DNA of 64,000 nucleotides from Bacteroidales bacterium (GCA_017439185.1 JAFRTM010000028.1:51812-115811); one strand, 5' to 3'; shown: positions 19,221 to 27,832, counted from the stretch's first letter. Translations and numbers: made by a program. Notes: generated by a model from the sequence alone, not told the origin.

Positions 19221-19934
19221 TTAGTTCTTTCCCTTATATTTTTTCTGGAATTCGCGTCGGGCCTGCTTCATGAGCTTTTGGAAGCGAGGGTCGGCATGCA
19301 GGCGCGCCACAGCCGCCGAGGCTGCCAGGCGTCCGGCATCGACGTCGCTCTGCCAGTGAAATCCCGCTATCACGCGGCTTTCGCCATACATATAGCCACG
19401 GGCGAGGATTGTGTCGGCCCGTTCGGGGTTGAGTTCGGTGAGCAGCAGGGCGGCACTCCAGCCGAGGATGGTATGGCCCGAGGGGTAGGAGCCGTTGTGG
19501 CTCAGCTCTTCCTCGTCGCCAGGCACTATGGTGGGCTCGTGGAAGAAAATGTAGGGGCGGGTGCGGTTGTAATGCTCTTTGGTTATCTTGCCCACCTGGT
19601 CGGTGGAGGCGAGGCCGACAGAGAGCAGACGGTATATGGCAGGAGTCCCGTCGGGGGTGATCTGCAGCCCGAAGGGCTCGCTGAACTCTTGGCAGATGGT
19701 GGAGACACCCCATACGGCATCGCGTACCGCTATCTCTTTGCGTTGGGGATTGTTGCGCTGCTCTTTCCCCCATCGGTATTGAGCCTGGTCGTAGTCGAAG
19801 GCGGCGCTGCCGGGGGCAGGGTAGGGGGGAAGGAAGTTCACCGGGTTGGGCATCTGCCGGGGCTGGAACAAAGGCTCTTGGGAGAAGGCCAGGAGCGGCA
19901 ACATTATGAGCAGTAGGGCAACAACTTTTTTCAT
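19221..19934 (-). CDS. Periplasmic class A acid phosphatase (PAP2 fold)
   Basis: 237 residues with a signal peptide (residues 1-18, LLAFSQ). The three-part PAP2 signature is complete: KEHYNRTRP, SYPSGHT, and ESRVIAGFHWQSDVDAGR, holding the catalytic His pair and Asp. It resembles PhoC-type non-specific acid phosphatases, which hydrolyse phosphomonoesters in the periplasm. It stands alone between the convergent chromate transporter pair and the etf operon terminator. Confidence 0.88.
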   Translation of the reverse strand: MKKVVALLLIMLPLLAFSQEPLFQPRQMPNPVNFLPPYPAPGSAAFDYDQAQYRWGKEQRNNPQRKEIAVRDAVWGVSTICQEFSEPFGLQITPDGTPAIYRLLSVGLASTDQVGKITKEHYNRTRPYIFFHEPTIVPGDEEELSHNGSYPSGHTILGWSAALLLTELNPERADTILARGYMYGESRVIAGFHWQSDVDAGRLAASAAVARLHADPRFQKLMKQARREFQKKYKGKN

Positions 19935-19960
19935 ATCGTATGGTTGTAAGATTTGATGGC

Positions 19961-20002
19961 AATTAAAAGATAGCGGCCTGCAGAAAACTGCAGACCGCTA
20001 TC
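19961..20002 (-). terminator. Terminator of the ridA-bcd-etfB-etfA unit
   Basis: A long stem (19969-20002, GATAGCGG and CTGCAG paired across an AAAA loop with one mismatch) is followed on the minus strand by TTTTAATT. It lies 17 bp after the etfA stop. Confidence 0.9.
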
Positions 20003-20018
20003 GTATGAGTGAGTCTGA

Positions 20019-21029
20019 TTATTTCTGCATAGATTTCAGACGCTCGGTGAGCATGGGTACGATCTTGTGGAGGTCGCCCACGATGCCGAGGTCGGCCACG
20101 CTGAATATAGGAGCGAATTTGTCTTTGTTGATGGCTATGATTAATTCGCTCTCCTCCATGCCGGCCAGGTGCTGGATGGCGCCGCTGATGCCGCAAGCCA
20201 TATAAAGTGCCGGACGGACAGTTTTGCCGGTCTGGCCTACTTGGCGAGACTGTGGCATAACGCCTGCATCGACCATGGCACGGCTGCTCGACACCTCACC
20301 ACCGAGCTCTTGAGCGAGGGCTTCGAGCTTGGCAAAGCCATCCTTGTTGCCTACTCCGCGGCCACCGGACACGAGAATCTTGGCAGCGGCGATGTCGGTG
20401 ACGGTCTTCTCTTCTTTCACGGTCTTGACGAGCTTCACGCGGGCGATTTTCTTCTCGTCGAACTGGACGGCATAATCGACCACTTCGCCTTTACGGCTTG
20501 GGTCGGCAGCCATCTTCTGCATCACGCCCGGACGTACCGTTGACATCTGGGGACGGTTGTTCTTGCAGAGGATGGTGGCCATCAGGTTGCCGCCGAAGGC
20601 GGGACGGGTCATGCGGAACTCGTGGGCCTCGTCGTCGCTGATTTCCAGCTTGGTGGCGTCGGCGGTGAGACCGGTCACGTTACGTGCCGACACTCTGGGA
20701 CCGAGGTCGCGTCCGATGGTGGTGGCACCGAGGAGCATGATGCTCGGCTTCTGCTCTTTGATGATCTGGGTGATGGCCTCGGTGTAAGGCTCGGTGAGGT
20801 AATGCTCCAACAGGTCGTGGTCAACCACGAGGACCTTGTCGGCACCGTGCTCGATGAGGGTCTGAGCTTTGTCCTTGATGCCCTTGCCCAGCAGCATCGC
20901 TACAACTTTCTCATTGTTGGCGTCGGCAAGCTCGCGGGCTTTGCCCAGGAGCTCGAGAGCCACATTCTGTATCTTGCCGTCGCGCTGTTCGGCAAATACA
21001 TATACGTCTTTATATTCTGCTAAATTCAT
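20019..21029 (-). CDS. etfA: Electron transfer flavoprotein, alpha subunit
   Basis: 336 residues, forming the FAD-binding ETF heterodimer with EtfB. The C-terminal FAD domain shows SGGRGVG, SRAMVDAGVMPQSRQVGQTG, ACGISGAIQHLAGM and AINKD, all EtfA hallmarks. It is third after bcd and etfB. The 95-bp spacer before it carries a palindromic 7-bp array. The pairing with an acyl-CoA dehydrogenase suggests electron transfer from, or bifurcation to, crotonyl/butyryl-CoA; whether it bifurcates cannot be decided by eye. Confidence 0.95.
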   Translation of the reverse strand: MNLAEYKDVYVFAEQRDGKIQNVALELLGKARELADANNEKVVAMLLGKGIKDKAQTLIEHGADKVLVVDHDLLEHYLTEPYTEAITQIIKEQKPSIMLLGATTIGRDLGPRVSARNVTGLTADATKLEISDDEAHEFRMTRPAFGGNLMATILCKNNRPQMSTVRPGVMQKMAADPSRKGEVVDYAVQFDEKKIARVKLVKTVKEEKTVTDIAAAKILVSGGRGVGNKDGFAKLEALAQELGGEVSSSRAMVDAGVMPQSRQVGQTGKTVRPALYMACGISGAIQHLAGMEESELIIAINKDKFAPIFSVADLGIVGDLHKIVPMLTERLKSMQK

Positions 21030-21030
21030 G

Positions 21031-21121
21031 ACTTTAAGTTTTAAGTTTTAAGTTTTGAGTTTTAAGTAGCAACGCAGGCCACGCCAGCCTACTTAAAACT
21101 TTCAACTCACAGCTTACAGCT
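21031..21121. repeat. Palindromic 7-bp array element, copy 2 (etfB-etfA spacer)
   Basis: The left arm is AGTTTTA-type 7-mers ending AGTTTTAAGTAG; the right arm begins CTACTTAAAACT, an exact 12-bp inverted repeat around a G/C-rich centre. Read on the minus strand it matches copy 1 at 14877-14950 in both arms and in the centre (GCTGGCGTGGC against GCTGACGCGGC). It fills the spacer between the two subunit genes. Confidence 0.8.
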
Positions 21122-21123
21122 AA

Positions 21124-21909
21124 TTATATAATATGTTTCTCTTTGAGTTTGTTGACGATCAACTCGACGGCCTCTTCGGGAGTTACCTCGAAGGTCTCGC
21201 CAGCGGGTTTCAGCTGTTTGGGGAAGGCTTTAAACACGCTGGTGGGAGAGCCGGTCTTTCCGATACGGTCCTCGGGAACGTTGATGCGGTCGGCACCCCA
21301 TACTTCAACCTCTTTGTCCCAAGCGGTGACGATGCCGCTCACGCTCATATAGCGAGGCTTTACAGCGCTGGCCAGTGCGGTGACTACGCAAGGAGCCTGC
21401 ATCTCGAGGATCTGGTAGCCGTCTTCGAGCTGTTTGCGGATGGTGAAAGTCTTGGTGGCTTCGTCGTACTGGAGGTCTTCCATATAGGAAACCTGCGGCA
21501 GGTCGAGATGTTCGGCGATCTGCGGTCCCACCTGTGCGGTGTCGCCGTCGATAGCCTGGCGGCCGGTGATGACGAGGTCGAAGTCCATGGTACGGAGAGC
21601 TCCGGCTATGGCGCTGGAGGTTGCCAGGGTGTCGGCTCCGCCGAGCTTGCGGTCGGTGAGCAGGATGGCACGGTCAACGCCCATGGCCAACGCTTCGCGC
21701 AGGATGGCTTCGGCTTGGGGCAGTCCCATGGTGATGACGGTCACGTGGGCACCGTATTTGTCTTTCAGCTGGAGGGCAAATTCGAGGCCTCCTTTGTCGT
21801 CGGGGTTCATAATGCTGGGAACACCCTCGCGGATAAGTGTGCCGGTCTGGGGATTGATTTTCACCTCAGTGGTATCGGGCACTTGCTTTATGCAAACTAC
21901 TATATTCAT
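21124..21909 (-). CDS. etfB: Electron transfer flavoprotein, beta subunit
   Basis: 261 residues. The N-terminus MNIVVCIKQVPDTTEVKI is canonical. Further EtfB features are NPDDKGGLEFALQLKD, GRQAIDGDTAQVGPQIAEHL (the nucleotide-binding segment), and a C-terminal PEEAVELIVNKLKE. The dimer with EtfA accepts electrons from the dehydrogenase encoded upstream. It is separated from bcd by a 91-bp spacer with another inverted repeat. Confidence 0.95.
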   Translation of the reverse strand: MNIVVCIKQVPDTTEVKINPQTGTLIREGVPSIMNPDDKGGLEFALQLKDKYGAHVTVITMGLPQAEAILREALAMGVDRAILLTDRKLGGADTLATSSAIAGALRTMDFDLVITGRQAIDGDTAQVGPQIAEHLDLPQVSYMEDLQYDEATKTFTIRKQLEDGYQILEMQAPCVVTALASAVKPRYMSVSGIVTAWDKEVEVWGADRINVPEDRIGKTGSPTSVFKAFPKQLKPAGETFEVTPEEAVELIVNKLKEKHII

Positions 21910-21928
21910 TCTTTATTTGTTTTGTGTG

Positions 21929-22000
21929 ATTAGTGAATTGTGAATAGTGATTTGACAAATGTAATGTCTATTCACTCATCACTTGTCACGATTCACTAAT
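21929..22000. repeat. Imperfect palindrome of ATTAGTGAAT units (bcd-etfB spacer)
   Basis: The first arm begins ATTAGTGAAT at 21929 and the second arm ends ATTCACTAAT at 22000; the intervening GTGA/AGTGAT and ATCACT/GTCAC blocks also pair. Same layout as the AGTTTTA elements but a different core sequence. A weaker relative (GATTAAGTG with CACTAATC) lies at 23183-23219 in the ridA-bcd spacer. Confidence 0.7.
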
Positions 22001-23140
22001 TTATTTAAACAACTTTCCAGCGATAACCATACGCTGAACCTCGCTGGTGCCTTCGTAGATCTCGGTGATCTTGGCATCGCGCATCATGCGCTCCACGGGG
22101 TATTCACGGGTGTAGCCGTATCCGCCGTGGAACTGCACGGCTTTTGTGGTTACCTCCATAGCTGTCTCGGCAGCGAACAGCTTGGCCATAGCGGCCTCGG
22201 CGCTGTAGGGTAGGCCGTGGTCCTTGTTATAGTGGGCTTTGCGGCAGAGCAAGCGAGCGGCCTGTACTTTGGTTTCGAGGTCGGCCATCTGGAACTGGGT
22301 GTTCTGGAACTGGCTGATGCTCTTGCCGAACTGTTTGCGTTCCTTGGTGTACTTGACCGTCTCGTCCATGGCGCCCTGAGCGATGCCGAGTGCCTGGCAG
22401 GCGATACCGATACGTCCACCGTCGAGGGTCTTCATGGCTAGGTTGAATCCCTTGCCGAGCTGACCGATCTGACGGTCTTTAGGTATGCGGCAGTCTTCGA
22501 ATATGAGTTCGGTGGTGGCGCTTCCGCGGATACCCATCTTCTTCTCCTTCTTTCCGATGCTGAAGCCGGGGTCGGTCTTTTCCACTATGAAGGCGCTGAT
22601 GCCTTTGGTGCCGAGGCTCTTGTCGGTCATGGCTATGATGATAAACACGTTGGCGTAGCTACCGTTGGTGATGAATATCTTGCTGCCGTTAAGCACCCAG
22701 CTGTCGCCGTCTTCCACGGCTATGGTCTGCTGGCCTGCTGCGTCGGTACCGGCGTTGGGCTCGGTGAGACCGAAGGCTCCGATCCACTCGCCGCTGGCGA
22801 GCTTGGGCAAGTATTTCATCTTCTGCTCCTCGGTGCCTGCTTCCAGTATGGGAGCAGCGCAGAGGCTGGTGTGGGCCGACAGTATGACGCCGGTGGTGGC
22901 GCAGACACGGCTCAACTCCTCGACGGCCATGCCGTACATGATGTTGGTGCCGCCGGCTCCGCCGTACTGTGTCGGGATAGGAATACCCATAAGTCCAATT
23001 TTTGCCATCTTTTCGACAGTCTCCATCGGGAAGCGTTCTTCTTCGTCCACTTCGGCTGCCAATGGCTTCACCTCCTTCTCTGCAAATTCACGTATCATCT
23101 GCAGGAAGAGCTCTTCTTGTTTTGTGAAACTGAAATCCAT
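22001..23140 (-). CDS. bcd: Short-chain acyl-CoA dehydrogenase (butyryl-CoA dehydrogenase type)
   Basis: 379 residues, the normal length. N-terminal helical domain MDFSFTKQEELFLQMIREFAE; central FAD/substrate motif GAFGLTEPNAGTDA; C-terminal QFHGGYGYTREYPVERMMRD and the catalytic Glu in ITEIYEGTSEVQ. Known reaction: oxidation of butyryl-CoA to crotonyl-CoA or the reverse with reduced ETF. Immediate linkage to etfB and etfA supports the butyryl-CoA assignment over a general acyl-CoA dehydrogenase. No thiolase or crotonase lies in the window. Confidence 0.92.
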   Translation of the reverse strand: MDFSFTKQEELFLQMIREFAEKEVKPLAAEVDEEERFPMETVEKMAKIGLMGIPIPTQYGGAGGTNIMYGMAVEELSRVCATTGVILSAHTSLCAAPILEAGTEEQKMKYLPKLASGEWIGAFGLTEPNAGTDAAGQQTIAVEDGDSWVLNGSKIFITNGSYANVFIIIAMTDKSLGTKGISAFIVEKTDPGFSIGKKEKKMGIRGSATTELIFEDCRIPKDRQIGQLGKGFNLAMKTLDGGRIGIACQALGIAQGAMDETVKYTKERKQFGKSISQFQNTQFQMADLETKVQAARLLCRKAHYNKDHGLPYSAEAAMAKLFAAETAMEVTTKAVQFHGGYGYTREYPVERMMRDAKITEIYEGTSEVQRMVIAGKLFK

Positions 23141-23219
23141 ATTATATTTGTTTTGTTATTATTCTTGGGTAATAGGTAAAGGCGATTAAGTGTGTATTGT
23201 CAACTCACAATCCACTAAT

Positions 23220-23597
23220 CTATTTGATGGCGATGGTCTCGATCTCCACCAGCGCGCCCATAGGCAGACCCTTCACCGCGAAGGCGGCACGGGCGGGGCA
23301 GTCCTTGCTGTAGTACTTGGCATAGACCTCGTTCATCGGTTTGAAATACTCCATGTCGGCCAGCAGGCAGGTACTCTTCACCACGTCGTCGAAGGTGAAG
23401 CCGGCCTCGTCGAGGATGGCTTTGATGTTCTTGAAAACTTGCTCGGTCTGCTCAGTGATACCGCCTTCCGCCAGTTTACCGGTGGCAGGGTCGATAGGTA
23501 CCTGGCCCGAGATGTAGAGGGTGTTGCCTGCCAAGATGGCCTGGCTGTAAGGTCCGATGGCTGCGGGAGCCTTGGGGGTGTTGATGACTTTCTTCAT
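23220..23597 (-). CDS. ridA: RidA family reactive intermediate deaminase
   Basis: 125 residues of the YjgF/YER057c/UK114 family. Motifs: GPYSQAI, SGQVPIDPATG, CLLADMEYF, and the C-terminal PARAAFAVKGLPMGALVEIE with the conserved active-site Arg and Glu. RidA hydrolyses reactive 2-aminoacrylate and related imines in the cytosol. A minus-strand TATTTTTGC promoter lies just upstream (23650-23642). It is first in the ridA-bcd-etfBA run; a 79-bp spacer with an inverted repeat separates it from bcd. Confidence 0.93.
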   Translation of the reverse strand: MKKVINTPKAPAAIGPYSQAILAGNTLYISGQVPIDPATGKLAEGGITEQTEQVFKNIKAILDEAGFTFDDVVKSTCLLADMEYFKPMNEVYAKYYSKDCPARAAFAVKGLPMGALVEIETIAIK

Positions 23598-23641
23598 AAT
23601 TTATAGTGTTTTATCTTTTCTTTTCAACGAGGAAATATTTT

Positions 23642-23650
23642 GCAAAAATA
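23642..23650 (-). promoter_or_regulatory. -7 element TATTTTTGC for ridA
   Basis: Matches TAnnTTTGC on the minus strand, 44 bp before the ridA ATG, in the divergent ridA/anmK region. No clear -33 element is seen. Confidence 0.55.
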
Positions 23651-23691
23651 ATATTTTTTTTTGATATATATGTAAAATATTTAAAAATAAG

Positions 23692-23700
23692 TAAATTTGC
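23692..23700 (+). promoter_or_regulatory. -7 element TAAATTTGC abutting the anmK start
   Basis: An exact TAnnTTTGC match that ends only 3 bp before the ATG at 23704. If used, transcription would start at or within a few bases of the initiation codon. Confidence 0.55.
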
Positions 23701-23703
23701 ATT

Positions 23704-24789
23704 ATGATTGAAAAGGATAAAACTATTATAATCGGCTTGATGTCAGGAACTTCACTTGATGGATTGGATATCGCCGCCTGCTCTTTCTCCGATTCCTCCG
23801 AAGGCCTCAAGTGGCAGCTTTTGGCAGCCGAAACGGTCAACTATGACTCCTCTTGGAAGGAAAAACTCTCGTCCCTTCCCTTTGCTTCGGCGTTCGACTA
23901 TGCCCTCGCCAGTGTCGAGCTCGGCCGTTATATGGGCGAACAGGTAAAAGCCTTCTGCGCCAGGCACGCTCTGGCTCCCGACTATGTGGCTTCTCACGGC
24001 CACACAGTATTCCACCGGCCGGAACTGCACCTCACCACCCAGATCGGCGACGGCGACGCACTCGCTGCCGCCTGCGGATTACCGGTGATATTCAACTTCC
24101 GTACGCTCGACGTAGCTCTCGGTGGCCAGGGCGCTCCTCTCGTCCCCATCGGAGACCGACTCCTCTTCTCCGCCTATGACGCCTGCCTCAACCTGGGCGG
24201 CATCGCCAACATCTCCTACGGCAAAGACGAGCGCACTGCCTTCGACATCTCACCCTGCAACATGCTCCTCAACTTCCTCGCACGCAAAGGGGGCAAAGAC
24301 TACGACGACGGCGGACTCCTCGCCCGTCAAGGAACTGTTATCCCTTCCTTGCTCAACAAACTGGACTCCTTGGACTATTACTCACGTCCCTTGCCCAAAA
24401 GCCTCGGCCGCGAGTGGTTCGACGCCGAATGTCTCCCGCTGGTTGAGAACTCGCTTTCCGGCAACAGCCTTCACGACGTGATGCGCACAGCCGTGGAACA
24501 TATAGCAGGGCAGATTGCCGCAGTCCTCAACAAAAACGGCCTCCACTCGCTCCTCGCTACAGGAGGCGGCGCCAAGAACACCTTCCTGATAGAAAACCTG
24601 CAATCCATTGCCCCCGAATGCCAAGTGGCGGTGCCGTCGGCCGACATCGTGGATTTCAAAGAAGCCATCATCTTCGCCCTACTCGGCTACCTCCGTCTTT
24701 GTCAGCGCCCCAACTGCCTCTCCTCAGTAACCGGAGCCCAACAAGACAACATAGGAGGTCAACTCTCAGGCCTACCGCCACGAAGTTGA
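23704..24789 (+). CDS. anmK: Anhydro-N-acetylmuramic acid kinase
   Basis: 361 residues. It phosphorylates and hydrolyses 1,6-anhydro-MurNAc to MurNAc-6-phosphate in peptidoglycan recycling. Motifs: GLMSGTSLDGLDIA at residues 14-27, SHGHTVFHRPE (~98), LNLGGIANIS, DISPCNMLLN, DDGGLLARQG, and ATGGGAKNTFLI near 282. The start is the ATG at 23704, because the next Met lies inside the conserved N-terminal motif. The promoter-like element ends 3 bp before it, so the mRNA may be leaderless. Confidence 0.93.
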   Translation: MIEKDKTIIIGLMSGTSLDGLDIAACSFSDSSEGLKWQLLAAETVNYDSSWKEKLSSLPFASAFDYALASVELGRYMGEQVKAFCARHALAPDYVASHGHTVFHRPELHLTTQIGDGDALAAACGLPVIFNFRTLDVALGGQGAPLVPIGDRLLFSAYDACLNLGGIANISYGKDERTAFDISPCNMLLNFLARKGGKDYDDGGLLARQGTVIPSLLNKLDSLDYYSRPLPKSLGREWFDAECLPLVENSLSGNSLHDVMRTAVEHIAGQIAAVLNKNGLHSLLATGGGAKNTFLIENLQSIAPECQVAVPSADIVDFKEAIIFALLGYLRLCQRPNCLSSVTGAQQDNIGGQLSGLPPRS

Positions 24790-24871
24790 ATAAGTAAGAT
24801 GGTTTAAGATTAATTCCTCGTCTTTTCCCGAACTTGCCACGAGCTTGTCTCCTATTTGCCTCGGCCCAAAC

Positions 24872-24915
24872 ATGGAGGAACCATGGAGTTGATATGGAGC
24901 AACCCTATTCAACCA
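24872..24915. repeat. 11-bp-period array between convergent genes
   Basis: Three units of the form ATGGAG-N5 at 24872, 24883 and 24894, and a fourth degenerate unit. A 19-bp stretch at 24888-24906 (GTTGATATGGAGCAACCCT) recurs exactly, reverse-complemented, at 41851-41869. The rest of the 153-bp spacer holds nothing recognised. Confidence 0.75.
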
Positions 24916-24942
24916 AGATATATAATCTATAGAATAGAAGTT

Positions 24943-26706
24943 TTACAAGTCAAACACTCCCTCCAGAGTCTTTACCTTATATATATTGGCATTACGCTCC
25001 AAAGTATATGTTTCGCTCTCCTTTAGGAGTTTTAGGTATTTGCTCAGAGTGTCGGCATAGCGTTGCAGCCGGGCCGAGTCGTCGTGCCACTCAATGTCGG
25101 ACTCTCGGCGGAATTTGTCGTAAAGCGTCCACAACTTGGTGTATATCTTGTACTGCTCCATTGCTGCCTGTAGAGTGTCTATACGATAGAGCAAATCGTA
25201 GTTGTGCGCGAATTGATACTGGAGGCTGTCAATCCTGTCCAGATCCGAGAGACGCACTGCTGCCTTGTTGGTACGGTCGTCCATCGCATCGGCAAAATAG
25301 CGTCCATACTCTTCAAACCAGTGCCGCATCAACACCGGCATTGTGTGACTATGCGACATTATCTCTGAATAGTGGTTGGCCAGCTGGCGTTCGCGATTAG
25401 CCACGGTGTCCCAGATGTTGGCTATACGCTGATAGCTGGCGGGGTTGAGCCGGCCGAGGAGGGTCGATCCCGACGTGTCGACTGACAAGGAGAGCTGCCA
25501 CGTGGAGAATCCTATGGAATCGGGAGCCTGCTTGTCAATCTGGCAAACGGCAGTATAGCCCTCGTATGGCCGCCAATTCACACTCTTGATGCGGCAGCCG
25601 AGCACTGGCGAGATGGGTGCCACCGCTTCGTGTCTCGCATTGGACTGGAGGTTTTGGGCAATGACCTTCTCCTGGTCTCGCTTCCATTGTTCCCTGACGA
25701 GTTTCGCCGACCGGCTGTTGAGGTAGCGGTTGCCGTAGCGCGTAGGATAATAGCCCTCGGTCATCAAGCGGTCATACTCTTTGGGCCGCTGGTCGTAGTA
25801 TTCCAGCCCTTTTTCGGCCGCTATGGTGTCTATCTCTTTCAGTATTCCGATTTTTATAGTATATTTAGGCACTCTGAAACGCATGGCGAACGCTCCCACT
25901 CTGGCATAACGGTCTATGTGCTCGGCATAGCGTGCCCATTGGGCGAGGAACCTTTCCTGCCACTCGATGGTATAGCCCTTGTCGTGAAGGGTAAAGATGT
26001 CTCCGTTGCCCGACAACACTTGCTCCACCATCTTCTTCTCTTTCTCTCCCGTCAGATGTTGTTCTCCGTCTATGTCAAAATAGATATTGGTTGCGACACC
26101 GTTTTTCAAGGTTACGGCGGTCGTCGTTTTCGGTCCTCCTTTTATGTCCCCCGTGCCGCTCGCCAGCCCTTTGTCGTCAATGTCGATGCGCTTGCCTGCG
26201 TGGTCCACTATTGTCACCGCCTTGCCCTCTTTGAACGTCACTGTCTCTGTCAGCTTGGTCGTCTCCTTTGTCCCGTCGTCGTTGTACAATGCCGTCAGCG
26301 ACAATTTCCACACTCCCGTGGGAATTCCGTTTTTGAAGTTGCCGTCGGCGGTGAATTTACGGTCGATCTTGTAACGTCCGCCGGCACGGCCGTAGCCGTT
26401 GTGGGTGTATTTTTGACGGAATGCTCCGTTCAGCATTCCTCCTACGTAGGTCCGTTGTTCCCAGTAGGTCTGGCTGTCGTCGTGCTGCCCGGCGTCCCAT
26501 GAGTCTTTTCCCTCTATGGTCAGAGTGCCGTCAACCTGCTTCACTCCGTCAATGGCCTTGTACGGCACGGTCTGCACACATCGTATCCCTCTCAGGTCTG
26601 CGTAGGGCGACTTCACCGTCACCGTGTCTTTCTTCACTGTTTGTGCATTGGTCCCAAAGGAAAGCAGCAGAGCCGCCAAGGCTATTATGATTGTATTAAC
26701 TCGCAT
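24943..26706 (-). CDS. Secreted protein of unknown function
   Basis: 587 residues from ATG at 26706 (an in-frame TTG three codons earlier is less likely). Signal peptide residues 1-21 (LLLSFGTNAQ). The N-terminal half has beta-rich repeats of the MORN/YwqK type (GNFKNGIPTGVWKLS, then KNGV and KEGKAV motifs). The C-terminal half is helical and charged, with many Tyr, Arg and Asp, and looks like a coiled stalk or scaffold. No lipobox, sorting domain or catalytic motif is seen. It lies 19 bp after meaB and is probably co-transcribed, but a functional link is not evident. Confidence 0.75.
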   Translation of the reverse strand: MRVNTIIIALAALLLSFGTNAQTVKKDTVTVKSPYADLRGIRCVQTVPYKAIDGVKQVDGTLTIEGKDSWDAGQHDDSQTYWEQRTYVGGMLNGAFRQKYTHNGYGRAGGRYKIDRKFTADGNFKNGIPTGVWKLSLTALYNDDGTKETTKLTETVTFKEGKAVTIVDHAGKRIDIDDKGLASGTGDIKGGPKTTTAVTLKNGVATNIYFDIDGEQHLTGEKEKKMVEQVLSGNGDIFTLHDKGYTIEWQERFLAQWARYAEHIDRYARVGAFAMRFRVPKYTIKIGILKEIDTIAAEKGLEYYDQRPKEYDRLMTEGYYPTRYGNRYLNSRSAKLVREQWKRDQEKVIAQNLQSNARHEAVAPISPVLGCRIKSVNWRPYEGYTAVCQIDKQAPDSIGFSTWQLSLSVDTSGSTLLGRLNPASYQRIANIWDTVANRERQLANHYSEIMSHSHTMPVLMRHWFEEYGRYFADAMDDRTNKAAVRLSDLDRIDSLQYQFAHNYDLLYRIDTLQAAMEQYKIYTKLWTLYDKFRRESDIEWHDDSARLQRYADTLSKYLKLLKESETYTLERNANIYKVKTLEGVFDL

Positions 26707-26725
26707 AATTCTCAACTTTCAATTT

Positions 26726-27832
26726 TCAGCTTTTCATCACGTCTCCCAGCAGCTCTTCCGCCGCCGCGTAGGCGCTTACCTTGTTTTCCAGTATCGACTT
26801 GGAAAATTCCTCTATCCGCTGCTCCATGCCCGGCAGGTTGTAGAATCGGTCTTTCAGCGTGTTCTCTATCGTCTCGTTCAGTATCCTCAGGTTCTGCTGC
26901 TGCCGCTTCTGGTAGAAATAGCCGTTCGCCTTGGTAAACGCCACATATTCCATCACGTTGTTCCAGATGTCCTGTATTCCAAGCATGGTGTATGCCGAGC
27001 ACAGCATCACCTTTACCTCCCAGCCCGACTCGGGCATCGGGAACAGATGCAGCGCGTTGCGGAACTGCCCGGCCGCCAGTTCGCTCTTGTGCTGGTCTAT
27101 GTCGGCCTTGTTGATGGCAATCATGTCGGCCATCTCCATGATGCCGCGCTTGATGCCTTGTAGCTCGTCGCCGGTGTTGGCCAGCTGCAGCAGCAGGAAG
27201 AAATCCACCATCGAATGGGCTGCCACCTCGCTCTGGCCTACACCAACCGTCTCCACTATTATCACGTCGAAGCCTGCCGCTTCGCACAGCAGTATGATCT
27301 CCCTTGTCTTCCTCGCAACTCCGCCCAGCGAACCGGCCGACGGACTGGGACGGATAAACGCGTTGGGGTCGACACTCAGCTGCTCCATTCTCGTCTTGTC
27401 GCCGAGGATGCTCCCCTTCGAACGCTCCGACGACGGGTCTATGGCCAGCACCGCCACCTTGTGGTTGTGGCTCGTCAGCATGGTCCCCATCGACTCTATC
27501 ACTGTGCTTTTCCCGGCCCCCGGAACTCCCGTGATGCCGAGCCTTATCGACTTCCCGCTATAAGGCAGACAGCGTTCTATCACCTCCTGCGCCTTCTTCT
27601 GGTGTTCGTACAATGAGCTCTCTACCAGCGTTATGGCACGGCTCAGCATCGTGCGGTCGCCGTGCAGGATCCCGTCAACCAGTTCCTCCACATTATAGTC
27701 CTTGCGCCTCATCGCCCTAACCCTCTCTACATAGCTATTGCTCACTTGCTCAGGCTGTTGAACTCCTTGTTTGACTTCCAAGGCACTTTCGTATTCAAAA
27801 TTGCTGTATAATTTCTTGTCGTCGGGGGTCAT
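26726..27832 (-). CDS. meaB: Methylmalonyl-CoA mutase-associated GTPase MeaB
   Basis: 368 residues, a G3E-family P-loop GTPase. Walker A GVPGAGKST near residue 100, switch-region AIDPSSERSKGSILGDKTRM, then ETVGVGQSE, and the base-specificity motif NKAD. MeaB protects and reloads adenosylcobalamin on methylmalonyl-CoA mutase, the enzyme that turns succinyl-CoA toward propionate. The mutase genes are outside the window. Together with SdhCAB it suggests succinate-to-propionate metabolism. Confidence 0.93.
   Translation of the reverse strand: MTPDDKKLYSNFEYESALEVKQGVQQPEQVSNSYVERVRAMRRKDYNVEELVDGILHGDRTMLSRAITLVESSLYEHQKKAQEVIERCLPYSGKSIRLGITGVPGAGKSTVIESMGTMLTSHNHKVAVLAIDPSSERSKGSILGDKTRMEQLSVDPNAFIRPSPSAGSLGGVARKTREIILLCEAAGFDVIIVETVGVGQSEVAAHSMVDFFLLLQLANTGDELQGIKRGIMEMADMIAINKADIDQHKSELAAGQFRNALHLFPMPESGWEVKVMLCSAYTMLGIQDIWNNVMEYVAFTKANGYFYQKRQQQNLRILNETIENTLKDRFYNLPGMEQRIEEFSKSILENKVSAYAAAEELLGDVMKS

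Noticed and set aside
19171-19221. Terminator for the chromate transporter pair
   Set aside because: Only a short GAGGA/TCCTC inverted repeat without a T-run on the plus strand.
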